Assembly (NCBI GenBank): GCA_027946555.1 | Contig: JAPEVC010000013.1 | Coordinates: 247,203 to 311,202 of the forward strand | Direction: 5' to 3' | DNA length: 64,000 bases | Source: Gnomoniopsis sp. IMI 355080 | Taxonomy: Eukaryota > Ascomycota > Sordariomycetes > Diaporthales > Gnomoniaceae | Shown: piece after piece, positions 1 through 11,458 of the stretch | Layout: the number at the start of each line of letters is the position of its first letter | Position numbering within the stretch: the first letter of the stretch is position 1 | Notes under the pieces: model-generated | What the model saw: the letters and a program-made list of their open reading frames with translations, nothing else | Databases searched by the model: none | Told to the model about the DNA's origin: nothing | Translations under genes and position numbers: made by a program

Positions 1-1814
1 GTTCCTTGGTGGAGGTCTGTACGAGGACATGGGCGAGGAGAAGGGCGTGGAGCGCGTCGGTGAGGAGCGGGTGGTAGGTCACCATCTCCATGGTGGAACC
101 CAGGTAAGTGCTCGTCTCATGAGCTGGACTTTCCACAGGCATGTCTGTTGGAGGGTAAGGGGGCACATCAGTGGGTGGGGTGGCCGTGAACAGCTCGTTC
201 AGGGTGTAAACTTTGTGTTGCCAGTCGCCGCTGGGCGACTCGCTCCTAATGTTGGAGCCTCGGCCCTTGTTCTTGCCGGCTTTTACTCTTCGAGCAAAGT
301 CATCAGCTATGTCGGTGGGAAGATTGGGCGAGTAATGAAAAGCAGAGAGATATGCCATATAGTCCCGCAGGGCCTTCTTTGCGTTTGTTTTGACAACCTT
401 TCGCGCATCGAGTATACGCGCTGTGGCTGCCTCTTCTTCTGCACTGAGCGCACTGATTGGTGGTGTGTCTGCATTTGGTGTGGACGGTGCTGTCTCTGTA
501 TCTTCTGCATCTGCTTGCTTGTCGGCGTTGACGTGCTGTTCAGAAGAACCCACATCTGGCGAGTCCCTCACCGTTCCTGCTGGGAGAGGCTCCAACGACT
601 TATTTACATGGAGACATGCAATACTCAAATAGACTCCTGCACGAGCAAAAAGCAACTGCACTTCGAGGCTGCTCGGCTGTTGATCTTCGTCTAGCTTGAC
701 ATCGACTCGTCGGCTATTCTTGTCGATGACCTGTAGTTCCTTGGACGAGCCCTCAGGCGTCTTATGCCTGTTATGTGTCTTCAGCACAGTCAGTGCGGAT
801 GTCAAATCCTTCGCAGCACCCTTGTAATCCTCCTTGAAGACCCTCACCGTCGCCCTTGTTCGTAAGGCCTCGCCCTCTGATGGCTGACGGGCAATGACCT
901 CGTCTAGTACATCCAGGCTTGTCGACTCGGCAAGTTGGCGGCTCGGGATCTTCTCGTGAAAAAAATGGACATATTTGGCGTTGAGGTTGTCGACGTCTCG
1001 TTTGAGCACCAGACTTGCGACATCCTCGAGCGAGGAAGCACTCTGCATCGTTGCCACACTGCACGCGATCTCGTCCAGGCGGTATGCGCGTGCCAGCTTT
1101 TGGGTGGCTTGTTCGCGTAATTTGTGCTTCCGTTCCGCGCTCAGCTTGGGTTGATTCGCGCCGGAAAGGCCTAGCCCCAAGGCATTGGCATGATGAGAGT
1201 TGTCCAAGCTCTTGAGAGACACCAGCCCACTGGCAGCGCGAACAGAGAGATCGGTCGAGTCGTCTACCAGTCGGCGGATCTTGAGTAAATCGTAGAATAC
1301 GGCGGGATCAATGGGACGGGGGAGCGGAGTGTTGTAGTTGATGTGAGCGAGAGTTTCGAGGATTTCGGGGGGTAATTGAAGCCATGGACCATGGAAAGAG
1401 GAGATATAGCGCCAATGCCTATTGTATGGCAAGATTGTTCGGTCAGCAATTGGACACAATGTCGCTGTTCCCGAGGTCGAATGCAGCGCCACCAACATGC
1501 AGCAACCGTCGCCAAGGACAGGATATGCACCTGCAACTTTGCCATTGTACTGGAATGTAATGCGCCAGGGACATCTCAGGAGATACTGACTTGTTGCGAC
1601 ATATTATAAGCGCAGGAGAGCTTGGCGGCTGGGCTGGAGCAGGCGCAGCAGCAAGGCCTTTGGATCTAGCTGTTGAACTCGAGGCGGCACCTTTGTTCGC
1701 ATTGGTGGCTATTGGACCTTGTTGCGCCGGTGATTGCGCCTGTTGTTTTTGCGCCGCTTGCACCTCGCCAACTCCTTCGTCGGGTCTCTTTGGCTTCTTC
1801 TTGTTTTTAGCCAT
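1..1814 (-). CDS. Conserved fungal protein of unknown function, cut by the left edge
   Basis: Two exons are visible: 1591-1814 (ATG at 1814) and 1-1418, which stays open to the window edge, so the C-terminus is missing. The first 20 residues are lysine-rich (MAKNKKK start) and are followed by a Gln/Ala/Pro-rich stretch. The 172-base intron (donor GTCAGT, acceptor ATAG) joins ICRNK to HWRYISS, a junction I recall from an uncharacterised Pezizomycotina family with this N-terminus. After it comes a mostly helical region with possible TPR-like helices and an acidic linker. No catalytic motif is seen. Some databases give related proteins a 'histidine kinase group' label, but no kinase motif is visible, so I do not assign that function. 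The family recall is from memory; the open frame and the splice phase are directly seen. Confidence 0.7.
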
Positions 1815-3415
1815 GCTAGACCAAGAGCTAATAGGCAATAGCTATAGAAGATCCAAGCAATTGGGGTGGTTAGCAATATGCAGGACCAAGCATACTAAGT
1901 GAGGATGGAGGTTGGATTCGGGATATCCAAAAAGTATGGAGCCGCGTCCCAAAATCTCACTGCTTTGAGATGGCGTCGATTGTGTCTGCGACATGCAGTC
2001 ATCACCCAAAAGTGACCCCCCTTCCGCTGATAGCCGGCTACTTGGGTCCGTGCAGCACTGCCCCTACAGGGTGTTAGTGACCTAAGAAGCTTTTCAATGT
2101 ACCTGGCCTGGAACTCCAGGGTAAGGTAAGGACGGTACCTGGCACTGTGGATAAAGGCTGCAGCCACCCCCACTGCGGCTAAAAATATCCGAGCCACTTG
2201 GTGACACAACATTGTCTGCTTTCAACACCAACAACCCAAACAAGCCAAGGCGCGCTTTGAACATGTCCTCCAAATGCTATCTCAGACCATGTGGAGAGGG
2301 ACCCCTCCTCTCGATGACCAGCCATGACCACCCTTGAGGTTACATGTCAGGAATTCAAGGGTTGAAAAGCATGTCTTAGCCTTCCCAGAGCTTAAGAACA
2401 ACTTCACTCAGAAGAGACCAAAGGGCATGTGTGACTGCAATTGTCCCCCCTGCCAGCCAGACAAGAAAGAGGCCGTGCCACGATGCACCGAAGACAGCAG
2501 GTGGTCACTATAGATGTCATATGTGCCTACAGAAGACGAGAAACGGTCAACGGACGTCTTATCATTATAAAGCTGTCGAAACTATGAGACATCTATCCCG
2601 GAGTTACCAACACATCTGGCCCACTACTCCGATCATGCATGGAAGAGGGAGGGGATCGATCAGGCATGCAAACAAGCTGTCATCGCCACTCTGTCCGCGC
2701 AGTACGTACAACTATACATACAGATGAGTTCGGCGACCATCCGATCTGCTGATGTGGCTCACTGGTCTTAGCAGCCCGGCTCCGTCTCGGTGCCGGCTTA
2801 GCGGTTGTAACCTTGGAGTCCACATTGGGCCCGACATTGGTTCGCACAGTTCGTCTTGGGCCAATTTTTGCATCTAGCCGCGGTTCTTGACGCTGATCTG
2901 CAACGGTCATGTCACCAGAGACCAGGCCAGCATCGAATAAGACAGCATCGAGCACTTTCTCGGTGCATTGTTAAGCCGCTTGTTGTCATACAAACCTCGC
3001 TCTCTCGCGCCTTCGCTCTCGGCAAGACCACATGAACACGTCGAGGGTATAGAGACATCGCCAGCGGTACGCCTGGAAACCCATCTGCAAATGCATGAAC
3101 CCTTCTCCAACAAAAAGGGGCCGTCTATACCAGACATCTGCACCCAGGGCGGGGAAGCTGTCGTCACTGTGCCGACAAAATGGACCTCCTGCTTGCCGAT
3201 GAAACCATATATCCTGTAGAGACAAGTGCAGCACATGTAACAATCCTTCGATGACCTAAACAAGCTCTCTCATTGAGCAGTCCTTCGCGATTCCGAAGTT
3301 CCTTCATGGCGTCCCGTGGCACTTCACTCATAAATATCCGTCGAGATGATGCTGTTCCTCTCCGTCTCTCAACTTGCACCCATCAACTGGGCGAATTCTG
3401 CTCCTTGTTTCCATC
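1815..3415. other. Intergenic, no supported gene
   Basis: This stretch separates two divergently oriented genes, so it holds both promoters. A minus-strand open stretch at about 2680-2911 has fairly protein-like composition but no start or splice context that I can support. Nothing else is recognised. Confidence 0.5.
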
Positions 3416-5202
3416 ATGTCGCCTCACATATTGGCTATAAGCCCTAACCTGAGCAGTCTTGGACTTCTCGGACTGGCCGGGGTGCGTCTTGCTTTTCCTC
3501 CCAACATATCCCGTAAAATCTAACCGCTGACATTGTCTGCAGATAGTGAGTTATATAGCAATTAGATGTGTCTACTTGTTGTTCTTCCATCCATTGCACA
3601 AGTATCCTGGCCCAAAGATTGCTGCAATCACAGATGTCAGTTATTCTCCACTTCCGAACAGCACAACTTTTGGTCTGACGACGACTATCAGCTATGGTTT
3701 AGCCATTATGTCAGCACAAGCGGACGGGCTTGTTTCAAGATGAAGGATGTCCACCGCCAATATGGTAAGTCCTGATGCCTGCACTTGCCGCATCCCGTGA
3801 CATATGGTAGGTATGTGAAGCTGACAGTGCCCTTAGGTGACGTCGTACGGACGGGCCCGAACAGGCTGTCCTTCGTAACGCCCCAGTCATATCGCGATAT
3901 CTACGGCCACGTAAAGCATGGAGAGAAACGCTTCTTGAAAAACAAGTGGTATGAACAAGACGAACCGCGTATCAGCAGGGTTAGAGACCCTGTTTTGCAT
4001 GGCCAGCAGAGAAAAGCCTTGGCAAATGCCTTCAGTGCCCGCGCTCTCCGTGATCAGGAGACTGTTGTACATCAGCACGTCGATCTGCTGTTAAAGCAGT
4101 TGAACAACCTGGGCGCGAGCGGCAAGAAGCCTGTAAATGCCACAGACGCATACAACTGGCTAACCTTTGATATTATTGGTAAGCTCTCTGATATACAGTA
4201 TACTAACGAGCGGTTTCGAAATCCTCACTAACCTTGGGCAAAATAGGCGAGCTGGCTTTCGGCGAGCCTTTCGGCGCAGTAGCCGAAGCCTCTAACAACT
4301 GGATGAAGCTCATCCTCAGCAATGCAAGCTTTGACTTCGGCCGCCGGACTGCCAGAAGCCTTGGTAGGCTTCTCGGTCCCCTATACCTGCGGCTGACGTA
4401 CCCCAAGAGTGTCATCGAGGCCGCCAGCGAGCACAAGCGTCGCGCGCTGGAAAAGGCGGAGCATCGCATCGAGCTCGGAGACACTGGTCGGATCGACTTT
4501 TTTGGCCACCTCCTCAAGAAGGATCAGATGACTCCGAGGGACCTGGTGGGCAATGCGGACCTCCTGCTCCTGGCCGGTTCCGAGACCACTGCCACCGCCC
4601 TCGCCGGGCTCACGTGGTACCTCCTCAAGAATCCAACATCCCTACAAGCGCTCGCCACCGAGCTCCTCGCAGCCTTCAAGTCCCTCGACCAAATCACCTC
4701 CGACACCACGGCGCCACTCCCGTACCTGAATGCTGTGATTGAGGAGGGTCTACGCATTTTCCCGCCTGCACCCTTTGCCCTGCCGCGTGACTCGCCCGGC
4801 GCCCACATCGACGGCCACTACGTACCCGAGGACGTCATCGTCGGCGTCGAGGTATACGCCATGCAGATGGACCCGCGCAACTTTGTGGCGCCCGATTCAT
4901 TCCGCCCAGAGCGATGGCTTGATGGCGACGGCGAGGGCGAGGGTGAAAAATCATCATCCACAACAGGCGATGATCGCCGTGCGTTCCAGCCGTTCTCGAC
5001 AGGCCCGCGCGCGTGTCTGGGGGTCAATCTGGCGTATATGGAGATGCGAATTGCATTGGCCAAGTTGGTGTGGAGTTATGAGATGGAGATGTCTTGCGAA
5101 ATTAACGATTGGAATGAAGCTTGCAAGAATTATTTGTTGTGGCTGAAGCCGGCGCTGCTGGTTAAATATCATCCACGTGTGCCCTTCATGGCGGCGCAGT
5201 GA
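3416..5202 (+). CDS. Cytochrome P450 monooxygenase (CYP65 / isotrichodermin hydroxylase-like)
   Basis: Five exons: 3416-3481, 3543-3635, 3692-3764, 3837-4178 and 4247-5202, giving 509 residues. This is a haem-thiolate monooxygenase of the ER membrane. The N-terminal hydrophobic anchor is split across exons 1 and 2 and is followed by the HPLHKYPGPK hinge usual in fungal class II P450s. The I-helix motif AGSETT is at 301-306, ExxR (EGLR) at about 358-361, the PERW motif in FRPERWL near 410, and the haem loop FSTGPRACLG carries the axial Cys448. All key residues are present, so the gene looks functional. The hinge and haem loop resemble the family that includes trichothecene C-15 hydroxylases and other secondary-metabolism P450s, but no biosynthetic cluster surrounds it. 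The substrate cannot be inferred. The neighbour is a small secreted protein on the opposite strand. Confidence 0.93.
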
Positions 5203-5646
5203 GTTGGCGGAGTAGATTTTGGTCACATGCGGCATTGACTTTTTCAGGAAGTCGCAACGCTTTGGGAGGCAGATCGTGGAGGTCTTTGAATCGATTTGGG
5301 GGGGGGGCTTCGCATTCCGAGTGTCTCGTTCTCTAGGTTATATTCACCTGCCCGGGAGATCGCAGGTAATCGACGAGCCTGAAGCGACCTTCATTTTCTC
5401 AATGTTTGGGACACGCATCTTGAGAATATGGGTTTGCATCATTTCTGGTGCTATGATAAGGGATTAATTGTAACTTGTGATGATGAAGGAGAAAAGCTCA
5501 AAGTGTTGTGACCCTCCACCATCTCCGTCCAGTACAGCCTCGTAGATTGTGTGCCTTTCTCTGTGCAGTGTGGCGAGGGATGCAAAGGGGAATAGAAGAA
5601 TGTATCCGAAAAGTAGTGTAAAACATCCTGCAGAACCATCCGACCT
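5203..5646. other. Convergent 3' region
   Basis: This lies between the stop codons of the P450 and the small secreted protein. It holds 3' UTR sequence and a G-run near 5300. No gene is seen. Confidence 0.5.
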
Positions 5647-6088
5647 TTACAAGCCCAGCGAACTCAGCTGACTAGTCAGGCTCGAGAGATCTGACTTCAA
5701 GTTGCAGACTCCAGTGAGTGTGTTCGAAAGTCCATTAAGCAGCGTCTCGAGATCCCCAAAAGCACTGCCGATTCCCTGGCCGCCAGCATCAGCACTGGTG
5801 TTGGAAGTTGCGTCACGTGCGTCCACAACAGGAGCAGCAGCGTCAACTTGTCTGGCGCCCATGATCTTGTTGATAGCTGCTTGTACCTCAGCGACGCCTT
5901 GGTTGATTTGGGTCAAGTCACTGGAAGGGGAAATGTAAGTCTTAGTACACAGCTGCCATTCAAAAATATGATCGAGGAGTGAGACCCATGGATCAGCGAG
6001 CAACGACTTACGGTGTGGACGGGGCAGCAGCTTGTGGGGCAGCCAGGACGGCGGCGATGGGGAGGAAGACGAAAGTTGAGAAACGCAT
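5647..6088 (-). CDS. Small secreted protein, unknown family
   Basis: Two exons, 6012-6088 and 5647-5920, separated by a 91-base intron (GTAAGT...CCAG), encode 116 residues. The start at 6088 is chosen because it opens a clear signal peptide (MRFSTFVFLPIAAVLAAP) that the longer unspliced frame lacks. The mature part is small, Ala/Ser/Leu-rich and probably helical. It has a single Cys near the C-terminus, followed by Ser-Leu repeats (SDLSSLTSQLSSLGL). There is no transmembrane segment or GPI-like tail. The heptad-like Leu spacing suggests an amphipathic, surface-active or self-associating protein, resembling hydrophobic-surface-binding proteins in size only. I do not recognise the family. It could be a cell-surface protein or a candidate effector. 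The gene is convergent with the P450. Confidence 0.75.
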
Positions 6089-8233
6089 CGTGGAGAGGTT
6101 TTAGATGGGATAAAAATGATATGGGGTATCTGAGGTTCTAGTTGGACGGAGAACAAGGCTTGAGGGTGAGAAAGCTGGCAATGTAGTGATGATTTAGTTT
6201 CTGGAAGGACGAATCTGCGAAGACTGGATTCGACGATTCCATTCCGTTCGCCAGAGTCACGATGTTGAGTTTATATATTCGTTTCCCGTCACCATTCATG
6301 ATGTTCACATGAAAGCCAACTCTCAGGCGTACCGGGGCGTCATTTGGTAACATCACCATTCCCATATTGTATCTTTCCCCGCGAACGGCCCGTCCTTGAT
6401 GGTTCCTGTAGATCACGAGTCGTACAGTTGATACCAGCACAGCCTACAGGGTAGAACAAAGGCAAATTAATTTGGAGGGAGGGGCCGTGTCGATCTCCCT
6501 CGAGCCTTGGTTGTTGGTCACCGTCGTGGCCATGTGGCATGAGCTCTACCCCGCGCTCATCACGTCTAGGTGTTTGCCATTTTGGGAGGAGGAGCCGCAT
6601 GAACCCCAGATTCCGGATTTTTGTGTGTCTGGTTGTCTTATAGAACTAAGCGAACTGACAAGGACAAGGCTGACAGACTTATAGTCGAGCAGGGTCCGGC
6701 CGCACAAGAGCTTGATGTCATGTGAAAAGCACATCTCTTTCTAGGGAACTTACTAAGTGCCATTCGCTCGTTCGGGTGATACCTCCAAATTATAATATAT
6801 TACCGCCTGCAATGGCAATCTTTTGTGCGAAACTATTCGTAGAGATGGTTGAACACTGCACAGATTTGGACTTTGGATGCGAGAACAAACTAGGCATAGC
6901 CATGATTTCAATAAGTAGCCTTTATCAATGTAAACATTTTCCAGCTCCCACATAGATGATAGGTAAGATTCAGTTTCGAGATGGACATGTTTATTCCACA
7001 AGAGACTCTGTTCGCAGCATCCCCACCCGGCAGCTGTTATGAGGGCGCTTCTATCAGGTCTCGCTTAGGTAAGTATTCTTACCGACCACTTCAGTCTATA
7101 GCTCAGTACTACAGCAATGCCGATCACTCCCAACCAAAAAGCGACCTTTGTTCACTGGAATACATTCAAAATACCGAATAGGCATCACCGAATAGGAATT
7201 CGCTTGCGAGTGGCCAACCCGAGTTTGTGTAGATGAAACAAGCTTAGCAGCTGTACCGGTAGATGTCTGCAGCAACCCCGGCCAATAGCAGCTAAGCACA
7301 CCTGTTAGCCACTACTTTCCATTGAACAGAGACGTTGAAAGCAACATGACGCATGTAGAATCTACACACTGGCATGTGATCAGATGACAACAAGTCGTTG
7401 CGATACCTAGGTATGCAACCTTTCGCGGATTACCCATGCCACAAGTGCGAACGTTATTGGTCAAAGGCATCCAGACCAAGAACATCGGATTGATATACCA
7501 ATTGTATGTCGATCAGGAAGCACACATCCACAGAGATCAACTACCTGCTTTACGGGTTGTGGGGAAAAAGTTCAACTTACCTTGCGTACTATCATTATAC
7601 AATTTTCTTCGCCGCCAATAAACGGCCGTAAGCTTTCTCATATGAACGCATACAGTGACTAGTCAGTCTTAAGGTTACGTCCCAGGGGCCAGCCCAATAT
7701 CATCACCAAGCGACGTTCATTCACTCCCAATACTGCAGCGATTATCAAATCTCGGCTGTCCTTCCTTCGAAAACACTTTGTGGCTTTCGTGTTGGGTATT
7801 GCGATTAAGTACTTACGGACGTCGGGCTTGGGCTGTCTTTCGCCTGGCTATAGCTGACCTAGTCTGATAGTTGACAAACTGTTAACCAATCAGCCTTATC
7901 TAATGTAGGCGCTCTCGCTTTATAATTTCTCTAGATCAATCACATATTCAGCGTATAAATACATACTGCATTCTATGGACTGTTCGTCACCACCTCTTGT
8001 GCAGAGCCCAGCCTAAAGGGGGTAGAAGGAGTGGAATAATAAATCAAGTAGAGCTTCATAAGGCGCGAAGCCTCAATTGCAATGAACAAGAGGCTCAGAA
8101 GAGAATGTGAGACTTATTAGTTTTTCTTTTTTGTCTAAAAAAAAGAAGGAAGAAAAAAAAAAGGAAAAGGAAGACAAGATACGCCATATATGGACTGAAT
8201 TCTTAAGCTTCCTAATCAAGTAACAATCATATG
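6089..8233. other. Gene-poor, AT-richer intergenic stretch
   Basis: No coding sequence can be supported in about 2.1 kb. It holds one perfect TACCTAGGTA palindrome (7404-7413) and an A/T-homopolymer-rich patch at about 8120-8175. A repeat-induced point mutation (RIP)-degraded repeat is possible, but I see no recognisable transposon domain. Confidence 0.45.
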
Positions 8234-9054
8234 ATGGTTCGCTATCCGGCCCCAATAAAGTACCATGTACCCCTTGAAAACTTGTTCCTGAAGGCTGTGC
8301 TCCATCCCACACAGCCCAACATGGCCTGTACTAATGATGGTCGTGATATTCTCAAAATAGCTGTGGGTTCAATTTCAAGAGTTGTGAAAGAGGTATAAAT
8401 TGGGCAGCTGGTTATAAGAGTGCTTTTGATTATGTCCCTGGGCGGACTTTGAACGGTACCGATACCTAGGTAATTGACAAAAGTGACGTGTTCATCTCTG
8501 AAGGTACACCCTGGACTGTCTCTCAGGTTACATGGAAGTCTGAAGACAAGAAACTTGAAAGCCTGTATGAAATCCCTTTGTCGCCGTGCTCTCATGCGCA
8601 GGACTCAATTGTAGATACAGGGGTTGGTACCTTTGTCGCACAGCTTGACAGCTCTCTGCGTGGCTGAGATTCAACAATGTTTGCAGCCTACGATATGTTG
8701 CTAATGTTTCAAGGTGGTGTTTGAGCCGTTCTTTGTCTTCACAATGCATTCCAGTTCCTCAAGCAAGGGAGCAGCCTCTGTATGACAAGTTTCCAATGCG
8801 CAAAACCAAAGTTGTCACTATCTGATCCTCGAGAGCGTATGCACCATCTATACAAAATGGACGGCCGTTACAGAAACAAGACAGACGAGCTTCGACGGAT
8901 TCCCATCATAGAACGCTTCCAAAGGCTTATTGGAGAAGACAGCCCCGTTCCTGATCTCCTAGACAATACAGCAGGACCATTATCTTCCAATCCTTGCAGT
9001 CTCATAGTCGAACACAGCGGGCAAAATCATGGTGGCCTGGGCTCGAAAGTCTGA
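8234..9054 (+). other. Coding-like stretch upstream of the 9029 gene (possible 5' exons or decayed gene)
   Basis: Several adjacent open frames on this strand read like protein. One starts with ATG at 8234 and ends at a possible donor at 8393. A second opens at 8470 after CCTAG and runs to a TGA near 8665. The same frame resumes after two stops and runs as an open ATG frame from 8782 to 9054. They could be short exons of the gene at 9029, or remains of a gene with in-frame TGA stops. I could not build a splice model with convincing donors (one option is 8998-9058 with donor GTCGAA). No domain is recognised. Confidence 0.3.
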
Positions 9055-10324
9055 TGGAACTGGCAAGGACGTTCTCAGCACAATGCGAAAGATGTTCAAA
9101 TTTGCCGACATGGACGCCAAAAAGTCCAGTCTTCCGAGGCAAGAGCACCAATTTGAGACGGAGACCCCGAAGAGACCAGTCAGCGAGGCCGTCTCGGAGC
9201 TGGATTCCAGTGCTAGTATCTGGACGCAGCATTCGGTCTCGGAGCTCGGCGCAGAGGCGGAGCCTTCATGGCTTCAAGCGGCTATGCAGAAGGAGGCAAG
9301 GCCACAGCCTAATCCGCTCGTGGCAATCGAACTACCGACGCAACGGAACCGGGACGCCGAGAGAGGTACTCAAAGTAGGGCTGAGCTGGAGGGATCGCGG
9401 GCTACGACGTGTCTACCGCAGTATGAGAGACAGTTTCCAGCTTTATCGCAACCTCCTGAACAAGTCCATTCAAATCCAAGGATGAAGAAGGCAGCGACCG
9501 AGTCTCCTTCGTATCCCAGCTCGCCGCGAGCACAACGGTCGACCCATCAGGAGGAGCGGAGGAGAGATACATCAGCACCAAGAGTGACTACGCAAACGCC
9601 CATGGTGCACCTAGAGCGGTGGCCCGAAAACCACATCTTCAACCCAGGACGACTCCCACAACAGCAAGACACGCCCTTCTCGAACATCACCAAGCCTCCA
9701 CCAATTCCAATAAACACCGCGCCTGCGCCAGGTCCTCTTCTCACAGCCTTGTTGTACTTTGCCCTCGAACTCCCTCGCTCCTCTCCGCACCACACGGGCA
9801 GCTACATGCGACATTATGCCCACCCGATGCGCCTCCCGCTCTCCACGCCGCAGCAGCTCGTCACTAGCGTCGTCCACTTGCGCGGCTATCTCACACAACA
9901 GACCACGCGCTTTCTGTCGCATTTTGCCGCCTCTTCCTCGCATAGCACGCAGACAAAACCCAGCGACAATCCTCCTCGGCTGGTTGTGAATTTCCCCAGT
10001 TTGTTCCGTTCGGGAAGGCATGGGATGGAGAAGATCTGGGGCCCGGAGCTGGCGTGGGCGTGGGTGGACGCGTCCGAGGAGAGGTTTGCGGATGTGGTGG
10101 TGGGCATGTTGAGGAAGGTTGCAGAAAGGGCGGTCAGGGAAGGGCGGGGTGGGATGGTGGATGTAGTGTGTGTGGCTAGGAAGGTTGTGGATGGGAAAAG
10201 GGGATATGGGTTGTTGATGGATGTCAGGAGGATTGGAGAGGAGTCGCGGCGGGACCCGCAGAAGAAGACTCGAAAAGCGGATGAGGAGGCTACCTGGAAA
10301 AAAAGAACGAGAGTGCTGAGATGA
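9029..10324 (+). CDS. Hypothetical protein, low-complexity N-terminal half
   Basis: One open frame of 431 residues. The first 220 residues are rich in Gln, Pro, Ser, Arg and Glu and look disordered. The C-terminal half is more ordered, with hydrophobic helices near 235-300 and a segment rich in Val, Arg and Gly near 330-400 (for example VVNFPSLF and GLLMDVRRIG). The C-terminus is strongly basic. There is no signal peptide, clear transmembrane segment or catalytic motif. The true 5' end is uncertain because coding-like sequence precedes it from 8234, so the first residues may differ. A long minus-strand frame over the same DNA has low-complexity composition and I read it as a shadow. I do not recognise the family. 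Confidence 0.5.
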   Translation: MVAWARKSDGTGKDVLSTMRKMFKFADMDAKKSSLPRQEHQFETETPKRPVSEAVSELDSSASIWTQHSVSELGAEAEPSWLQAAMQKEARPQPNPLVAIELPTQRNRDAERGTQSRAELEGSRATTCLPQYERQFPALSQPPEQVHSNPRMKKAATESPSYPSSPRAQRSTHQEERRRDTSAPRVTTQTPMVHLERWPENHIFNPGRLPQQQDTPFSNITKPPPIPINTAPAPGPLLTALLYFALELPRSSPHHTGSYMRHYAHPMRLPLSTPQQLVTSVVHLRGYLTQQTTRFLSHFAASSSHSTQTKPSDNPPRLVVNFPSLFRSGRHGMEKIWGPELAWAWVDASEERFADVVVGMLRKVAERAVREGRGGMVDVVCVARKVVDGKRGYGLLMDVRRIGEESRRDPQKKTRKADEEATWKKRTRVLR

Positions 10325-10810
10325 TAGTGGGATTTGTTGCGTCAGATTATTGTGAAGACGTGGATACACCAAGGCCAGCTCACACTTGCAACATTCGAGA
10401 CCAGGTAGCAGGCTCTCGTAGATTTTAATAGACGTTTTCAATCCATCCATATAGCCTCACGAAGGTGAAAACAACGATGAATTTGATATGGAAGCACCCA
10501 AAGGGGACGAGAACCCCGCGCAATGTTCCCCGTAGAAGCCAATACTCACAAATTATCTGGATGGATCACCTGATTGGAGGGTAAGTCAACAAGTGGTCAC
10601 AATACTGAATATAGTGATGATGACTTGACTTACCATGATCTATCCCATCGTTCACGCTCTTATCCCTTGCCATGGACCGCGCCAGATTGCCCCTTCAACG
10701 CAGTCTTTCGCCTGTCGGCCAATGTTCCCACAGAACATAATTTGTGCGGCTCGTTGGAAAAGTACATGTTGAAAAGTGTCCAGACTAGCGTCCCAAGTAC
10801 TGGACTGTCC
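10325..10810. other. Convergent 3' region
   Basis: This lies between the stops of the 9029 gene and the minus-strand gene at 10811-11458. Nothing recognisable is present. Confidence 0.5.
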
Positions 10811-11458
10811 TTAAAAGGTCGTGATATCCTCGCAACCAGCTGCAGGCTTCTGCGTAACCTCAGCCTGCTTGATCTTCTTAACAGCGCGAGCCTTGACCTC
10901 CTTCTGGACCGGCAGAGTCTCTGTCCAGCCAGGGAAAGCCCCTTGCTTCCTCCATTTACCACCACCACTGTTCTCCATGATGGTATCCAGTGTCATCTTG
11001 TCGCGGAACACCTGGACCCTGGCCTCGTTCTCCTCGCGCCGGCGCACTTCCTCCTCCGTAGGTGGCAGACGCGGGTCCAGTCCCAGCTGCATCATGGCCT
11101 TGAACTGGTTCGTGCCGTTCCTGATGAAGGGCACGAAGCCCGCCGTCTTTGCATCCTCGATGTACGCATCCCGGTCCGCCTGGTCCGCAAAGGGACGCGG
11201 GTTGAGGCTGCCGGTGTGGGAGTTGTAGAATTGCTGCATGGTGGGCTGTGGCGGCAAGCTGACGGGCGCGACGATGCCGCCATCGCCGGCCAGCATCTTG
11301 CGCCACTGGGGGTCGAATGGGTCATAGACGGTCGCGCGTGTGTGCGCTGGATCAAAGAGGGACTCGGCGAGCTGGGGGAACTGCTTGGCGTTGTGGGCTG
11401 CGTTGCGGATGTTGCGGACGCGGTGGAGGGGCTTGTTTCTGGGATTGTTGGACGTCAT
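10811..11458 (-). CDS. Conserved-looking hypothetical protein, 215 residues
   Basis: Single exon; the ATG at 11458 (MTSNNPRNKPL) is preferred to an upstream in-frame start at 11602, whose extension looks like leader sequence. The protein is soluble, mixed in charge, and has a central acidic-basic helix (PPTEEEVRRREENEARVQVF) that may form a short coiled coil, followed by a Gly/Lys-rich segment and a basic Lys/Ala tail. There is no signal peptide, membrane span or catalytic motif. Motifs such as YDPFDPQWRKM and FIRNGTNQFKAMMQLGLDP look like conserved blocks rather than random sequence. Function is unknown. It is convergent with the 9029 gene. Confidence 0.65.
   Translation of the reverse strand: MTSNNPRNKPLHRVRNIRNAAHNAKQFPQLAESLFDPAHTRATVYDPFDPQWRKMLAGDGGIVAPVSLPPQPTMQQFYNSHTGSLNPRPFADQADRDAYIEDAKTAGFVPFIRNGTNQFKAMMQLGLDPRLPPTEEEVRRREENEARVQVFRDKMTLDTIMENSGGGKWRKQGAFPGWTETLPVQKEVKARAVKKIKQAEVTQKPAAGCEDITTF

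Noticed and set aside
9611..10450. 279-codon minus-strand open frame
   Set aside because: It overlaps the 9029-10324 gene and has Ser/Pro/Leu/Arg-rich low-complexity composition with no motif; read as a shadow frame.
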